Positions 28,887-28,941 of a stretch of 28,941 nt of DNA are shown here, piece by piece. The DNA is from Brachybacterium sp. UMB0905 (GTDB lineage: Bacteria > Actinomycetota > Actinomycetes > Actinomycetales > Dermabacteraceae), in NCBI RefSeq assembly GCF_002871795.1, contig NZ_PNHL01000018.1, positions 8,848 through 37,788 on the forward strand. Reading direction: 5' to 3'. A program made the translations under genes and the position numbers. Below the pieces are notes generated by a model, which saw only the letters and a program-made list of their open reading frames with translations, did not search any database and was not told the origin of the DNA. Every line of letters starts with the position of its first letter. Position 1 is the stretch's first letter.

Positions 28887-28941
28887 CGGTTGATCAAGCT
28901 GCTTGGGCTTGATCTGCGTGTTCTTCGGTTTTGGCCTGGTC
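28887..28941. other. unassigned right edge, possible mobile-element end
   Basis: Less GC-rich than the rest of the window. On the minus strand it reads DQAKTEEHADQAQAA followed by a stop, which could be the C-terminus of a gene entering from the right. Too short to assign. Confidence 0.3.

Overview
The window is chromosomal DNA from a high-GC actinobacterium. Coding regions are dense, with strong G/C at third codon positions, frequent GTG starts and very short intergenic gaps. The mix of genes (WXG100-like protein, ClpB under a HAIR/SigH-type control region, MgtA/PimB-like GT4 mannosyltransferase, gcvT-gcvH-gcvP, arginine deiminase) fits the order Micrococcales. A Brachybacterium/Dermabacteraceae relative is my best guess, but that is inference and not proven by any marker here. 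No rRNA, tRNA, CRISPR array or intact transposon was seen.

Layout. 1-4311: leuS, a terminator-like hairpin, then an orphan WXG100-like protein of unknown role. 4318-8667: clpB (minus), with an HspR-type HAIR operator overlapping a SigH/SigR-type promoter, divergent from a PrsW-family membrane protease. 8815-11571: a tightly overlapping minus-strand operon, read as GNAT acetyltransferase > low-molecular-weight tyrosine phosphatase > amidase > S4 RNA-binding protein. 11596-13969: a DUF952 protein, a YciO/YrdC/Sua5-family protein and a convergent MFS transporter. 13970-15108: a 21-bp minisatellite, deoD, and a perfect 52-bp palindrome. 15109-18914: a small two-helix membrane protein, a class-I glutamine amidotransferase (PuuD-like), a GT4 glycosyltransferase and a cobalamin-independent methionine-synthase-like protein, all on the minus strand. 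19004-23602: the glycine cleavage operon gcvT-gcvH-gcvP (minus). 23846-28217: a GNAT protein, arginine deiminase (minus), an aldo-keto reductase overlapping a sirtuin, and a nucleotidyltransferase (minus). 28218-28941: accessory DNA holding a frameshifted 3' remnant of an IS481/IS3-type transposase and a small glycine/asparagine-rich membrane protein that looks cut off at its C-terminus.

The genes are mostly housekeeping: translation (leuS, YciO-like, S4), proteostasis (clpB, prsW), one-carbon and amino-acid metabolism (gcv, methionine-synthase-like, arcA, gamma-glutamyl hydrolase), nucleoside salvage (deoD) and envelope glycosylation. The most interesting layer is regulatory. At least eight start codons lie 5-7 nt after a TANNNT -10 hexamer, as expected of leaderless mRNAs. 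One 24-bp divergent intergenic region uses two overlapping, mirror-image -10 elements to start two leaderless genes. Perfect inverted repeats end 2 bp upstream of two of these leaderless -10 boxes. I found no complete, clearly novel multi-gene system. The best candidates for something undescribed are the 52-bp palindrome, the shared-TA divergent promoter, the orphan WXG100-like protein and the truncated small protein at the right edge.
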